From RUG14186 sp964644555 (GTDB lineage: Bacteria > Bacillota > Clostridia > Eubacteriales > Anaerofustaceae), in assembly GCA_964644555.1 (NCBI GenBank), contig CAZXWI010000098.1, positions 1 to 5,950 on the forward strand: 5,950 bases of DNA. The letters are read 5' to 3'. Shown one piece after another: positions 5,877 to 5,950 of this stretch. The notes below the pieces were generated by a model, which was given only the letters and a program-made list of their open reading frames with translations, did not search any database and was not told the DNA's origin. The first letter of the stretch is position 1. Each line of letters begins with the position of its first letter. The position numbers and the translations under genes were made by a program.

Positions 5877-5899
5877 AACCATGCCATTGGCATGGTTTT
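5877..5899 (+). terminator. Second hairpin, probable backup terminator
   Basis: AACCATGCC (5877-5885) pairs with GGCATGGTT (5889-5897) around ATT, followed by a short TTTTATT. The weak T-run makes it a less certain terminator than the one 20 bases upstream. It lies just before the promoter of the next gene, which it may insulate from read-through. Confidence 0.5.
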
Positions 5900-5921
5900 A
5901 TTACCGTTTGCATTATTTTGC

Positions 5922-5950
5922 TTGACTTCCGGCTGGGAGTTTGGTATATT
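5922..5950 (+). promoter_or_regulatory. Strong sigma-A promoter at the right edge
   Basis: TTGACT (5922-5927), a 17-base spacer and TATATT (5945-5950) closely match the housekeeping consensus. The transcript and its gene lie beyond the window, so what it drives is unknown. The GC-rich spacer contrasts with the AT-rich surroundings. Confidence 0.7.

Noticed and set aside
5588..5878. A 96-codon rightward frame at the right end
   Set aside because: It runs through the tRNA-Leu gene and its terminator and has no ribosome binding site, so it is not coding.
1..5950. CRISPR arrays, insertion sequences, prophage, toxin-antitoxin or defence genes
   Set aside because: No spaced direct repeats, transposase, integrase, target-site duplication or defence domain was seen on either strand; the region reads as core chromosome.

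Overview
The window looks like chromosomal DNA from an AT-rich, endospore-forming member of the Clostridia (Bacillota). The evidence is a complete spo0A with its classical upstream partner spoIVB in the usual order, A/G-rich Shine-Dalgarno sequences, TTG starts, strong intrinsic terminators and a tRNA with an encoded CCA end. The genus cannot be fixed from the sequence alone. I see no insertion sequence, phage, CRISPR or plasmid feature, and no stretch over 300 bases lacks a gene.

Layout, left to right. (1) A secreted D-alanyl-D-alanine carboxypeptidase of the DacF/PBP5 type runs rightward and ends at a strong terminator. (2) spoIVB and then spo0A run leftward and converge on the carboxypeptidase gene; two back-to-back hairpins separate them, one serving each direction. 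(3) A divergent gene to the right of spoIVB encodes a roughly 30 kDa protein made of two DUF11-type beta-sandwich repeats. It starts with TTG behind a good ribosome binding site, and upstream lies a sequence that fits the late mother-cell sigma-K promoter consensus. (4) A bidirectional terminator separates it from a leftward iron-sulfur-flavoprotein-like oxidoreductase. (5) A leftward four-helix membrane protein of the TIGR04086 type follows. (6) A tRNA-Leu(GAG) with its own promoter and terminator runs rightward, and a strong promoter for the next gene lies at the extreme right edge.

How the parts fit. Spo0A is the master switch for sporulation. SpoIVB is the forespore serine protease that triggers pro-sigma-K processing in the mother cell. 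A DUF11 protein behind a sigma-K-like promoter beside them would be a plausible late product placed on the spore surface. The DUF11 gene is the least explained part of the window. The Spo0A receiver domain is also unusual because one residue of the conserved acidic pair is serine. The rest is ordinary housekeeping content.
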